NCBI RefSeq assembly: GCF_050958605.1
Contig: NZ_JBJHDO010000013.1
Coordinates: 62,001 to 126,000, forward strand
Source: G016756615 sp050958605
Lineage (GTDB): Bacteria; Pseudomonadota; Alphaproteobacteria; Rhizobiales; Rhizobiaceae
Length of the DNA stretch: 64,000 nt
Direction: 5' to 3'
Part shown: positions 16,975 to 25,845 of the stretch, in pieces
Position numbering within the stretch: the first letter of the stretch is position 1
Layout: every line of letters begins with the position of its first letter
Translations under genes and position numbers: made by a program
The notes under the pieces: model-generated
What the model was told of the DNA's origin: nothing
Seen by the model: only the letters and a program-made list of their open reading frames with translations
The model's database searches: none

Positions 16975-17985
16975 ATGACCGAAACGTTGAAGCTTCCCAC
17001 CCGGATGACCGCCATCGCCATCACCGAGCCGGGCGGCCCCCGGATGCTGAAGCCGGAGAAGCGCGACGTTCCGATCCCCACGCCGGGCGAGATCCTGATC
17101 CGGGTGCGCGCTGCGGGCGTGAATCGGCCGGACGTTGCGCAGCGCAAGGGCGCCTATCCGCCGCCGCCGGGTGCTTCGGACCTGCCGGGCCTCGAAGTCT
17201 CCGGCGAGGTCGCCGCGGTCGGCGAGGGCGTCTCGCGCTGGCGTGTCGGCGACGCGGTCTGCGCCCTGACGCCCGGCGGGGGCTATGCCGAATATGCGAA
17301 GGTCCACGAGAGCAACGCGCTGCCGCTGCCGGCCGGCTTCACCTTCACCGAAGCGGCGGCGCTGCCGGAGACCTTCTTCACCGTCTGGCATAACGTCTTC
17401 GAGCGCGGCGCGCTGAAGAAGGGGGAGAGCTTCCTCGTGCATGGCGGCTCGTCCGGCATCGGCACCACCGCGATCCAGCTCGCCTCCGCCTTCGGCGCCT
17501 ATGTGCTGACGACCGCCGGCTCGGACGAGAAATGCGCGGCCTGTCTTTCCCTCGGCGCCGACAGGGCCATCAACTACCGGCGGGAAGATTTCGTGGCCGT
17601 CACCAAGGAGGCGACGGGCGGGCGCGGCGCCGACCTGATCCTCGACATGGTCGGCGGCGACTATGTCGCGCGCAATTACGACGCCGCCGCCGTCGACGGG
17701 CGCATCGTGCAGATCGCGACCCAGGCCGGGGCAGTGGCGAGCGCCGACTTCGCCAAGCTCATGGTCAAGCGTCTCATCCATACGGGCTCGACGCTTCGGC
17801 CGCGCACGGTCGAGTTCAAGGGCGCGGTGGCGGCGGCATTGGAGGCGCAGGTCTGGCCGCTTCTGGCAGACCGCCGCATCGCCCCGGTCATGGACATGAT
17901 CTTTCCCTTCCGCGAGGCATGGCGAGCACATGAACGCATGGAAGAAGGCGAGCATATCGGCAAGATCGTGCTGGACGTCGCCTGA
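16975..17985 (+). CDS. NAD(P)H quinone oxidoreductase, zinc-independent MDR family (PIG3-like)
   Basis: A 336-residue medium-chain dehydrogenase/reductase that reduces quinones with NADPH. The N-terminal GroES-like domain has VRAAGVNRPDVAQRKG and the quinone-oxidoreductase signature region at about 150-170 (VHGGSSGIGTTAIQLA), which is also the NADPH Rossmann motif. The structural and catalytic zinc cysteines of alcohol dehydrogenases are absent. The ATG at 16975 gives a short N-terminal tail; Met at 17005 is a possible alternative. The family includes TP53I3/PIG3-type enzymes; the substrate in vivo is not known. Confidence 0.88.
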   Translation: MTETLKLPTRMTAIAITEPGGPRMLKPEKRDVPIPTPGEILIRVRAAGVNRPDVAQRKGAYPPPPGASDLPGLEVSGEVAAVGEGVSRWRVGDAVCALTPGGGYAEYAKVHESNALPLPAGFTFTEAAALPETFFTVWHNVFERGALKKGESFLVHGGSSGIGTTAIQLASAFGAYVLTTAGSDEKCAACLSLGADRAINYRREDFVAVTKEATGGRGADLILDMVGGDYVARNYDAAAVDGRIVQIATQAGAVASADFAKLMVKRLIHTGSTLRPRTVEFKGAVAAALEAQVWPLLADRRIAPVMDMIFPFREAWRAHERMEEGEHIGKIVLDVA

Positions 17986-18157
17986 ACGAGACAGTTCTCG
18001 CATGCAGAGATCTTTGCACCCCATAGATCTTCCGCCTCGTCGAGAAATCGTTGCGAAGAGGCGGACGAACCGCTATATGAAGCGCGATTTCCCAATTTTT
18101 GGTGGTTTCCATCCACCGCCCGCGCCAGGGACGCGGGCGAACGAGAGGATTTGACCC

Positions 18158-18847
18158 ATGGCCAACACGCTTCTGATGCCCAAGGCGACCGCCGTCTGGC
18201 TGGTCGACAACACCGCGCTGTCCTTCGACCAGATCGCCCAGTTCTGCACGCTGCACCCGCTCGAGGTGAAGGCGATCGCCGACGGCGAGTCGGCGCAGGG
18301 CATAAAGGGCATGGACCCGATCATGACCGGCCAGCTCACCCGCGATGAGATCGCCAAGGGCGAGAAAGACCAGAACTATCGCCTGAAGCTCTCGGAGCCG
18401 AAGGTCCGCGTGCCGGAAACCAAGCGCAAGGGCCCGCGCTACACGCCGCTGTCGAAGCGACAAGACCGTCCGAACGCCATATTGTGGCTGGTGCGCAATC
18501 ATCCGGAGCTGAAGGACGCGCAGATCTCGCGCCTGGTCGGCACGACCAAGTCGACCATCGAGCAGATCCGCGAGCGTCGGCACTGGAACTCCGCCAACCT
18601 GGTGCCGATGGATCCGGTGACGCTGGGGCTCTGCTCGCAGACCGACCTCGATATCGAGGTCCAGCGCGCCTCGCACGGCAAGCAGCCCGCCGCGCCGGTG
18701 GGCGACACGCTGCTGCCCGCGGCTCTCACCGAGCGCCTGTCGCCAGAAGCCGAGAAGCCGGACGAGGAAAAGGAACTCGATCCGAACGCCGTCTTCGCCA
18801 AGCTCTCCTCGCTCAAGGGCCGCGTCCAGGAGGACGAGGAGGAATAG
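18158..18847 (+). CDS. trcR: Cell cycle transcriptional regulator TrcR (DUF1013)
   Basis: A 229-residue alphaproteobacterial protein with a strongly conserved N-terminal half. The first 100 residues (LLMPKATAVWLVDNTALSFD onward) and the following helix-turn-helix-like segment RLVGTTKSTIEQIRERRHW at about 127-145 define DUF1013. The C-terminal 60 residues are acidic and low in complexity. The family has been named TrcR for a proposed role in cell-cycle transcription; direct targets are not known to me. ATG 18158 follows GAGAGGA. The 170-base leader holds two short stem-loops (TGGTGG/CCACC and CCCGCG/CGCGGG) just before the ribosome site. Confidence 0.87.
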   Translation: MANTLLMPKATAVWLVDNTALSFDQIAQFCTLHPLEVKAIADGESAQGIKGMDPIMTGQLTRDEIAKGEKDQNYRLKLSEPKVRVPETKRKGPRYTPLSKRQDRPNAILWLVRNHPELKDAQISRLVGTTKSTIEQIRERRHWNSANLVPMDPVTLGLCSQTDLDIEVQRASHGKQPAAPVGDTLLPAALTERLSPEAEKPDEEKELDPNAVFAKLSSLKGRVQEDEEE

Positions 18848-18883
18848 GGCAGGAATTCCTGCGGAGTACGGAGCGTGTGAGGA

Positions 18884-19060
18884 CCCCTCATCCGACCGCG
18901 CTTCGCGCGGCCACCTTCTCCCACAAGGGGAGAAGGTGGAGCTTGGCACCGGCGCTTCTGCAAAGTTGCAAACGCTGGCGATTGGCATCGGCGTCGCGGC
19001 CGTCTTCCCTTCTCGCCTTGTGGGAGAAGGTGGCCTCGCGAAGCGAGGTCGGATGAGGGG
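18884..19060. repeat. Type B palindromic intergenic element, copy 3
   Basis: Left arm begins CCCCTCATCCGACCGCGC; right arm ends GCGAGGTCGGATGAGGGG. Internal CCTTCTCCC/GGGAGAAGG pairs give secondary hairpins. The core near 18965-18995 is AACGCTGGCGATTGGCATCG. It lies between the convergent trcR and heparinase-family genes. Confidence 0.85.
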
Positions 19061-19109
19061 GGCTTCGGCCATCTGCCTCCGCGGTCGGTCCGCCTCTCAT
19101 GGCTGAAAA

Positions 19110-20897
19110 CTAGCCACGCGCGAGCGCCCGCAGGCGCATCATGCGCCAGCGCAGCTCGGGCCGCTCCGAGGCCCTGAAGGAGAGCACGATCTGGCGCGAC
19201 CGGCGCGGGCCGGAAAGTCCGGCGAAGAAGATCGATTCCTCTATGGTCGGCTGGACGCCCGCCGCGGCGAAAGCCCAGCTGTCCATGCCGGCAGCAATGA
19301 GGATCAGCCGACCTTCTTCGTCGCGCATGAGACTGACGTCGGGATGAAGGTGGAAGCGGACGGTCACCGCATCGCGGCCATTGGCGGGGGCGACGCCACC
19401 GCGGGCGACGAAGAAGCGGTCGGCCCCGTCGAGCATGTCGCCGTCCCTGGACAAGGTCAGCTCACGTTCGTGATAGAGGCCGAAGCGGGCAACATAACCG
19501 TCATGGCTGGCGACGAAGCCTTGCTGTCCCGCCGCGTCCGTCCTTTCGCAGCGCACGGTCTTCGGCCCGTCCACCAGTGGCTGGCCGATCAGGCCGTTGA
19601 CCCGAGCCGAATGGCTGAAACGCGCCGAGGAGGTGTCGTTGAGCACGGCCGTCGAATGGGCGGCGGTAGCCCGCGCCAGCGGCCGGAAATCGTCGGCTCC
19701 GAAAGTGTCGACGCCGCAATTCACGACATAGAGCTGGCGGCTGGAAGACAGTTCGAAGGATAGGCATCCCGCATGCGCGTCATCCGACAATTCGACGGAC
19801 GGCGGCGCGCCGGTGTCGGCGATCACGGTCGTACCGCCCATCGACAGGCGCTCATAGCCGGAATGGGGGGCATGCAGAAGTGGCGCGCCGCCCGTATCGT
19901 CGTGGCGCAGGATCGCGGCGATGCGGTCATGGATGGTGATGCCCATGCCATTGAACCGGGCCAGGCTTCCGTCCTGATGGCGGAAGAAACGCAAGGCGGG
20001 CAGCATGCGCTCGACCGCCGCGATCAAGGCAGGCGGGGGCGTCTCCGCCTGGTTGGCGTAGGTCTGGCGCAGCGGCAGGAGGTCGGCCAGCAGCTCCAGC
20101 ACGGCCGCCGGATTGCGGGAAACATGACCGCCATCCGGAAGGATCTGAAGTTCTATCTCATGGGCCAGATTGCGGGTGGCGTTCCTGAGCGTCGAGGCCG
20201 GCATGGGCAGCGACAGCGCAGCGAAGGCGAGCGCGATCCGCGCCCTGAGCCGCTCCGCGCCGGGCGCCATCTCCGGAGCCATGGAGCGAAGGTAACGGAT
20301 CTGGATGGCAAGGGACTTCAGGAAAGCCCGATAAAAGGAGAATTCCGCCCCTTGCAACACCACGGAGGAGTGCTGGAGCCAGGAGATGATACGTCGCGCG
20401 GTCGTGGCCGGCTTCCAGGCAGGACGGGTAATGCGCCCGCCATGGATTGCGATCCAGTCCGAGACCAGCGCGCGAGCATTGGCCGAGGCGAGCTCCGTGC
20501 CGGCTGCACGCATGTGCCGCAGCCAGCGAAAGCCGTGCAGCGATTTGCGCCACGCGCGATTGGCAACGTCGAGCTGGAAAGGTGATGCGCCGCCAGTCTC
20601 GACGAGATGGCCAGCCAGTGGAAAGCGGCCGTAATAGATTTCGGTCGCGATCTGCGGATCGGCCAGCCTGAGATCCGGTGGCGCGATCAGCACGCGATCA
20701 GGCGTGCGGCCTGTGTATCGCCAGCGATAGACCGGGCCGGAGCGCAGGCGCCGGCGGGTGCGACGCCACAATTCGCGGGCGACCAGTCCCCACAGGCGCG
20801 GTACGTCGCCGGCACTCGCCAAGAACTGCCTCCTGAGGCCAGCCCCGCCGGACAGCGGGTTGTTCCGGATGATGTCCCCCGGCTGCATGTCGCTCAT
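19110..20897 (-). CDS. Heparinase II/III family protein
   Basis: A 595-residue protein with the N-terminal alpha/alpha-toroid domain typical of heparinase II/III polysaccharide lyases (about residues 60-330, with SWLQHSSVVLQGAEFSFYR) and a C-terminal beta-sandwich domain (about 350-590). No signal peptide is evident, so its location and substrate are uncertain. In Rhizobiales such genes often lie beside rsmB, as here. ATG 20897 is followed by another Met three codons on; the choice is arbitrary. It is the third gene of an apparent htpX-rsmB-heparinase run, with a 231-base gap before it that may contain its own promoter. Confidence 0.83.
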   Translation of the reverse strand: MSDMQPGDIIRNNPLSGGAGLRRQFLASAGDVPRLWGLVARELWRRTRRRLRSGPVYRWRYTGRTPDRVLIAPPDLRLADPQIATEIYYGRFPLAGHLVETGGASPFQLDVANRAWRKSLHGFRWLRHMRAAGTELASANARALVSDWIAIHGGRITRPAWKPATTARRIISWLQHSSVVLQGAEFSFYRAFLKSLAIQIRYLRSMAPEMAPGAERLRARIALAFAALSLPMPASTLRNATRNLAHEIELQILPDGGHVSRNPAAVLELLADLLPLRQTYANQAETPPPALIAAVERMLPALRFFRHQDGSLARFNGMGITIHDRIAAILRHDDTGGAPLLHAPHSGYERLSMGGTTVIADTGAPPSVELSDDAHAGCLSFELSSSRQLYVVNCGVDTFGADDFRPLARATAAHSTAVLNDTSSARFSHSARVNGLIGQPLVDGPKTVRCERTDAAGQQGFVASHDGYVARFGLYHERELTLSRDGDMLDGADRFFVARGGVAPANGRDAVTVRFHLHPDVSLMRDEEGRLILIAAGMDSWAFAAAGVQPTIEESIFFAGLSGPRRSRQIVLSFRASERPELRWRMMRLRALARG

Positions 20898-21128
20898 GAT
20901 GGATGAGAAAGTCCCTGCTGTTTCCAAGGCATCCGCGTTCAGGACTTCAGACCCGGAACCACACCGCACCGGTGCGGCATTGTTGATTTCCGACGGTCCG
21001 GAACCCGCGCGTTGCGCTGCCGATAGCAGCGAGTTCCAGATTCGCCATGCCGCCAGTGTAGTTGATTAATGGTTTACTGCGAGGGTGAAAATTCCTTTAC
21101 CACCAGGCAAGCGCGGGTTCTATGCCGG

Positions 21129-22505
21129 TTAACCCTGCCGACGCATGCGGGCGGCGAAGAAGCCATCCATGCCCGAAACCTCCGGCGAATCGAGAACCAT
21201 GTCGGCTGGCGTCGTGCGCAATGTGCCTTGCGGCGTCAGGAACGGATCGGCACCGGCGGTTTCCCCCGGCTGGATCGGTTCGGCCATGACCTCGTGCTCC
21301 TCTTCCAGAAAGGCGGCGACCAAGGTTTCGCCCTCCAGTGGATCGAGCGAGCAGTTGGAGAAGACGATCAACCCGCCGGGCTTCACCCATCCCACCGCGC
21401 GGGCAAGAAGACGCCGCTGAAGCCCCGCGAGCTTCTCGATATCGTCAGGAGACTTCGTCCAGGGCACGTCGGGATGGCGCCGCACCGTTCCGGTGGACGA
21501 GCAAGGCGCATCGAGCAGCACAGCATCGAACAGCCTCGGCGGCGTTGCCGTGCCGATATCGGCTTCGACGATCTCGGCCGAGAGCTTCAGCCGCTCGAAA
21601 TTGGCGGCGAGGCGCTTGAGACGGCTCTTCGACGCGTCAACCGCCGTGACGCGTGCCCCGGCGAGCGCGAGTTGCGCCGTCTTGCCGCCCGGAGCGGCGC
21701 AGAGGTCGGCGACATCGAGCCCGCTGACCTCGCCGAGCAGGCGCGCCGGCAGGGCGGCGGCAGCGTCCTGCACCCACCATTCGCCTTCGCGGAAGCAGGG
21801 CAGATCCGAAACTTGCGCCGGCAGCCGCTCGACACGGACAGTGCCGGTGGGCAGAACGATACCGCCGAATTTTTCGGCCCAGCCCCGCGGGTCGGACTTG
21901 ACGGTGAAATCGGTGGGCGCCTCGATCCTGTGGGAGGCGAGAATGGCCTTCGCGCGGTCCGGCCCATAGGCGTCGGCCAGGCGCTCCGCGAACCATTGCG
22001 GCGCGTCGTCGTTTCTGGCGAGCTCGGCGGGCAAGGCTCTGTCCTTGACCCGGACGAGCGCCCGCAGCACGCCGTTGACCAGGCCGGAGAAACGTGCCGT
22101 ACGCGGATCGGACTTGGCGTGGGTGACGGCGAGATCGACCGCGGCACTGTCGGGGACGTCCAGGAACAAAATCTGCGCCGCGGCCACGTGGAGCACATGG
22201 GCGAGCGCATGGGCGTTGGCCGGCAGCGGCCGCTCCAGCCTGCGGGCGATAAGTCGTTCGATCGTGCCGCGGAAGCGCAATGCCGTCACCAATATGGCGC
22301 GGACCAGCGCCCGATCACGCATGTCGAGTGCCCGATACTGCGGATGGCCATGCTCGTGGTCGGTGAGGCCGTCGAGTGGGGTATGGGCATCGATGACAGC
22401 CGCCAACAGCTTCGCCGCCGCCTTGCGCGCTGCAAGTCCGGGTACTGTGTCGTCCGTGGTTCCGCCTTTCCTGTCCGGCTTTGGCTTCCTGGCCGCGACG
22501 GTCAC
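21129..22505 (-). CDS. rsmB: 16S rRNA (cytosine(967)-C(5))-methyltransferase
   Basis: A 458-residue m5C RNA methyltransferase. The N-terminal NusB-like helical domain occupies about residues 15-170, and the Rossmann methyltransferase domain follows with SAM motif DLCAAPGGKTAQLALA. The two catalytic cysteines are in DAPCSSTG and FSNCSLDP. GTG 22505 overlaps the htpX TGA as GTGA with GGAAGG upstream, a strong coupling signal; the GTG at 22511 is an alternative. The enzyme modifies C967 of 16S rRNA in E. coli numbering. It follows htpX directly. Confidence 0.93.
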   Translation of the reverse strand: MTVAARKPKPDRKGGTTDDTVPGLAARKAAAKLLAAVIDAHTPLDGLTDHEHGHPQYRALDMRDRALVRAILVTALRFRGTIERLIARRLERPLPANAHALAHVLHVAAAQILFLDVPDSAAVDLAVTHAKSDPRTARFSGLVNGVLRALVRVKDRALPAELARNDDAPQWFAERLADAYGPDRAKAILASHRIEAPTDFTVKSDPRGWAEKFGGIVLPTGTVRVERLPAQVSDLPCFREGEWWVQDAAAALPARLLGEVSGLDVADLCAAPGGKTAQLALAGARVTAVDASKSRLKRLAANFERLKLSAEIVEADIGTATPPRLFDAVLLDAPCSSTGTVRRHPDVPWTKSPDDIEKLAGLQRRLLARAVGWVKPGGLIVFSNCSLDPLEGETLVAAFLEEEHEVMAEPIQPGETAGADPFLTPQGTLRTTPADMVLDSPEVSGMDGFFAARMRRQG

Positions 22506-23566
22506 GACCACGGGCCCTTCCGCCCGCCCTTGGGGCCGGTCGGATTGCGTCCCCAAGGGCCGCTCTTATGGGGCTCGGCAGGTTTTTCAGCTTCGCCCCA
22601 AGGTCCGGAATTCGCCGGGGGTCGAGGCCCCGTCGCGCGCGGCTTCGTCGGACGCACCTGCGCCTCCGGCGCGGCGGAACGGGGCGAGGCGTCGGGCGCG
22701 GTCCGGTCCGGAACCCGGCTCGACAGTTCACGTTCCAGCTCGACCAATGCGGCGATGCGGTTCTCCGTCGCCGGATGGGTCGAGAACAGATTGTCCATCC
22801 TCTCGCCCGACAGCGGATTGATGATGAAGAGGTGGGCGCTCGCGGGATTGCGCTCGGCGTCGGGATTGTGGATGCGCTGGACATTGCGCGCGATCTTGTC
22901 GAGGGCGGAGGCCAGCCAGAGCGGGTGGTCGCAGATCTCCGCGCCGCGTCGGTCGGCCGCGTATTCGCGTGTGCGGCTGATCGCCATCTGCACGAGACCG
23001 GCGGCCAGCGGTGCGACGATCATCGCGACGAGCACGCCGACGAAGCCGAGCGGATTGTTGTTGTCGCGGTTGCCGCCGAAGAAGAAGGCGAAATTGCCGA
23101 GCATGGAAATCGCCCCGGCAAGCGTGGCGGTGATCGTCATGGTCAGTGTATCGCGATGCTCGACATGGGCGAGCTCGTGCGCCATGACGCCGGCCACTTC
23201 TTCGTAGGAGAGCCTGTCGAGGAGGCCCGTCGTCGCTGCGACCGCGGCATTTTGAGGGTTGCGCCCCGTCGCGAAGGCATTGGGCTGCGGGTTGTCGATC
23301 AGGTAGACTTTCGGCATGGGCAGGCCGGCGCGTTGGACGAGCTCGCGCACGATGCCGTAATATTCGGGCGCGGTGCGCTCGTCCACCTCGACGGCATGGT
23401 GCATGCGCAGCACCATCTTGTCGGCGTTCCAGTAGCTGAACAGGTTCATCGCAGCGGCGATGAAGAAGGCAATGGTCATGCCGCCGGAGCCGCCGATGAG
23501 ATAGCCGACGCCCATGAAGAGCGCGGTCATCAGGGCCAGCAGCATGGCCGTGCGCATGATGTTCAT
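22502..23566 (-). CDS. htpX: Membrane zinc protease HtpX
   Basis: A 354-residue inner-membrane M48 metalloprotease for quality control of membrane proteins under stress. Two N-terminal hydrophobic segments (about 5-25 and 30-48) precede the zinc site HELAH at 130-134; the third ligand Glu lies in the REYAAD segment near residue 205. Two more hydrophobic segments (about 145-165 and 180-200) flank that region. The C-terminal 60 residues are Pro-rich, longer than E. coli HtpX, and may be disordered. It heads the htpX-rsmB pair and is divergent from the DUF1674 gene at 23676 across a 109-base region. Confidence 0.94.
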   Translation of the reverse strand: MNIMRTAMLLALMTALFMGVGYLIGGSGGMTIAFFIAAAMNLFSYWNADKMVLRMHHAVEVDERTAPEYYGIVRELVQRAGLPMPKVYLIDNPQPNAFATGRNPQNAAVAATTGLLDRLSYEEVAGVMAHELAHVEHRDTLTMTITATLAGAISMLGNFAFFFGGNRDNNNPLGFVGVLVAMIVAPLAAGLVQMAISRTREYAADRRGAEICDHPLWLASALDKIARNVQRIHNPDAERNPASAHLFIINPLSGERMDNLFSTHPATENRIAALVELERELSSRVPDRTAPDASPRSAAPEAQVRPTKPRATGPRPPANSGPWGEAEKPAEPHKSGPWGRNPTGPKGGRKGPWS

Positions 23567-23675
23567 CTTGGTTCCGTGCTCCTCGAAAGGGTCGATCCTA
23601 CGACCGGGCCTGTCTATATGATGATATGATGGGACGGCAAAAGCCTTCTTTCAATGCTTTGCAAGGGTTGGAACG

Positions 23676-23903
23676 ATGATCGAGGAAGGATCGGACAAGA
23701 TGGAACCCGCGCCGCAGGAAATCGCGACGGAGCAGCGGAAGCTCTCGCCGGCCGCCGCTCGCGCGCTCGCCGAAGCCCAGGCGCGTCGTGCCGAATATCT
23801 GAGGAAGGAAGCCGAAATGCCCAAGGAGATCGGCGGTCGCGGCGGCCGCGAGCCCGGCCGCTACGGCGACTGGGAGGTCAAGGGCATGACTAGCGATTTT
23901 TGA
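23676..23903 (+). CDS. DUF1674 protein (succinate dehydrogenase assembly factor 4-like)
   Basis: A 75-residue soluble protein. The N-terminal 50 residues are helical and charged; the C-terminal EIGGRGGREPGRYGDWEVKG block is the conserved DUF1674 tail found in the eukaryotic complex II assembly factor SDHAF4. In mitochondria that factor binds the flavoprotein subunit of complex II; the bacterial role is not established. ATG 23676 is used; Met at 23700 would also keep the domain. It is divergent from htpX and followed by a type A palindromic element. Confidence 0.82.
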   Translation: MIEEGSDKMEPAPQEIATEQRKLSPAAARALAEAQARRAEYLRKEAEMPKEIGGRGGREPGRYGDWEVKGMTSDF

Positions 23904-23927
23904 TGGGTCGGTTGGTCCTGGGATGTT

Positions 23928-24140
23928 GGGCAGTCGGCCGAGAGGTCACGGAATGGATCCTCGGATCACCTCGCTTCGCTCGGGTCCGAGGATGACGACC
24001 GCGTTAGGCGCATACTACGATCGCCAACGTTTGCGATTGGCATCGACATAGAAGCTTCGTCATCCACGGACCCGGAGGCAAGCGAAGCGAAGCCGAAGGT
24101 GATCCGTGGATCCATGCCGTGACCTCTCGGCCGGCCGCCC
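23928..24140. repeat. Type A palindromic intergenic element, copy 2
   Basis: Outer arms GGGCAGTCGGCCGAGAGG (23928-23945) and the matching CCTCTCGGCCGGCCGCCC (24123-24140) enclose GTCACGGAATGGATCC-type blocks and the CACCTCGCTTCGCTCGGGT motif seen in copy 1. The centre (about 24018-24050) holds CGCCAACGTTTGCGATTGGCATCG, the core shared with type B elements. It lies between convergent genes, as copy 1 does. Confidence 0.85.
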
Positions 24141-24185
24141 CACGTTCCAATCTCCCGTCCCGCAACGCGCAATCGTAGGACGATC

Positions 24186-25559
24186 TCACTCCTCGACCTT
24201 CGCTGCCGGGTAGGGCGTGCCGGCGAGCATCAGCAGGCCGGCGAGCAGGAACAGGATGATCACGGCCATACCCAGACGGGCCGAACCGCTGGTTGCCGTG
24301 ACCGTCGCCACCAGGAACGGCGCCAGGAAGCTCGTGGCGCGGCCGGCCAGAGCGTAGAGGCCGAAGTAGCGGCCGGCCTCGTCGGCCGCTACGCTGCGTG
24401 CCAGATACGAGCGTGACGAGGCTTGCACGGGGCCGAAGGCGATGCCGATCAAGAGGCCGAAGACGATATAGGCTTTTTCCGCCGGCGTGCCGAACGGGCC
24501 GCCCGTGTCCGCGCCGGGCAGGGACAGCAGGCCGAACAACGTATAGCCGGGGCCGGTCGAGATGATGCCGATGGTGGCGACCGACAGCAGCACCAGCGAC
24601 ATGACGACCACGGCCTTGGAGCCGAGGACCGTGTCGATGCGGCTCGCTGCCAGGCAGCCGGCTATGGCGACGACGTTGAGGATGATGCCATAGAGGCCGA
24701 GTTCCATGATCGACCAGCCGAACATGGCGGCCGCGAAGGTGCCGCCGAGCGCGAGCAGCGCGTTGACCCCGTCCTGGTAGATCATCCGGGCGATCAGGAA
24801 ACGAAAGATACCGCCGCGCCTTCTGGCTTCCCGCAGCGTCGCCGTGAGTTCGGCCAGGCCGAGGCGTACCGCCCGGCCGGCCGGCAAGCCCTTGCCGCTG
24901 TCAGGGGTGAACAGGAACATCGGCAGGATGAAAACGAGGTACCACAGCGCGGCGAGCGGGCCGGTGATGCGCGCATCCTCGCCTTTCGCCGGATCGAGGC
25001 CGAACAGGGGAGGGACGCCCAACATGGTCTTGCCGGTCTCCGGCGAGGCCGACAACAGCACGATGACGAAGATCAGGAAGATCATGCCGCCGAGATAGCC
25101 GAGGCCCCAGGCGATGTTGGAGACCTTGCCGATCTCGTCCCTCGTGACGAGGCGCGGCATCATGGAATCGTTGAAAACGATGGAGAATTCCGCCGCGATC
25201 GAGGCGAGCGAGAAGACGACGATGACCGCGACGAGGCTCGATCCCGGTTCCGCGTACCATAGCAAGGCCAGCGCGACGATCTTGATGGCGGCAAAGAATG
25301 CGATCCACGGCTTGCGCGGCCCCGTCTGGTCGGCGATCGAACCCAGCACCGGGGACAGGATGCCGATGACGAAGCCGGCCGCGGCTATGCCGTAAGCCCA
25401 GGCGGCCTGTCCCGCCGCGTGATCGCTCGCCATGCGCGAGACGACATAGGGGCCGAAGATGAAGGTGGTGACGACTGTAAAGAAGGGCTGGGCCGCCCAA
25501 TCGAACAGCATCCATCCCCAGACGCCGCGCCGTGGCGTCAAAATCCCTTGTGACGGCAT
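24186..25559 (-). CDS. MFS transporter, UMF1 (Atg22-like) family
   Basis: A 457-residue polytopic membrane protein. It opens with RRGVWGWMLFDWAAQPFFTV, the diagnostic first helix of the UMF1 family (related to yeast vacuolar Atg22), and later has IVFNDSMMPRL and GPVQASSRSYLAR, also family-specific. About 12 hydrophobic segments are visible. Substrates in bacteria are unknown; yeast Atg22 exports amino acids. ATG 25559 follows GGAGAGGG; the longer frame to 25655 runs into a palindromic element. It is downstream of the glutamate dehydrogenase gene on the same strand. Confidence 0.86.
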   Translation of the reverse strand: MPSQGILTPRRGVWGWMLFDWAAQPFFTVVTTFIFGPYVVSRMASDHAAGQAAWAYGIAAAGFVIGILSPVLGSIADQTGPRKPWIAFFAAIKIVALALLWYAEPGSSLVAVIVVFSLASIAAEFSIVFNDSMMPRLVTRDEIGKVSNIAWGLGYLGGMIFLIFVIVLLSASPETGKTMLGVPPLFGLDPAKGEDARITGPLAALWYLVFILPMFLFTPDSGKGLPAGRAVRLGLAELTATLREARRRGGIFRFLIARMIYQDGVNALLALGGTFAAAMFGWSIMELGLYGIILNVVAIAGCLAASRIDTVLGSKAVVVMSLVLLSVATIGIISTGPGYTLFGLLSLPGADTGGPFGTPAEKAYIVFGLLIGIAFGPVQASSRSYLARSVAADEAGRYFGLYALAGRATSFLAPFLVATVTATSGSARLGMAVIILFLLAGLLMLAGTPYPAAKVEE

Positions 25560-25647
25560 TCCCTCTCCCGCTTCCCGGAGCATGCCCTGCTCCATCCGTC
25601 TGGTCCGTCTATCGGACACGCGCCTGCAGCACGGGCTCGAACGCCAG

Positions 25648-25809
25648 CCCCTCATCCGCCTGCCGGCACCTTCTCCCCGCCAGCGAGGAGAAGACCGATG
25701 TCGTCTCCGCTTTCGCCAAGTCGCCTACCGCTGGCGACTAGCGAAACCCATGCGGCCGTCGTCTCTCGCCCCGCTTGCGGGGAGAGATGTCCGGCAGGAC
25801 AGTGAGGGG
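25648..25809. repeat. Type B-like palindromic element, diverged copy 4
   Basis: Begins CCCCTCATCCGCCTGCCGGC and ends TCCGGCAGGACAGTGAGGGG, with internal CTTCTCCCCGC and GCGGGGAGAGA pairs. The centre (about 25710-25745) reads CGCCAAGTCGCCTACCGCTGGCGACTAGCG, a changed form of the shared core. It lies between the gdhZ stop and the UMF1 transporter start, both read leftward. Confidence 0.75.
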
Positions 25810-25845
25810 CAACTTGCGACCGGTCAATGGTCAATGCCGTTGGTA

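Noticed and set aside
21069..23207. A 712-codon frame opposite rsmB and htpX
   Set aside because: Both minus-strand genes carry complete catalytic motifs; this frame has none.
3214..25809. CRISPR array
   Set aside because: Repeats are dispersed over more than 20 kb, palindromic, and lack regular spacers or cas genes.
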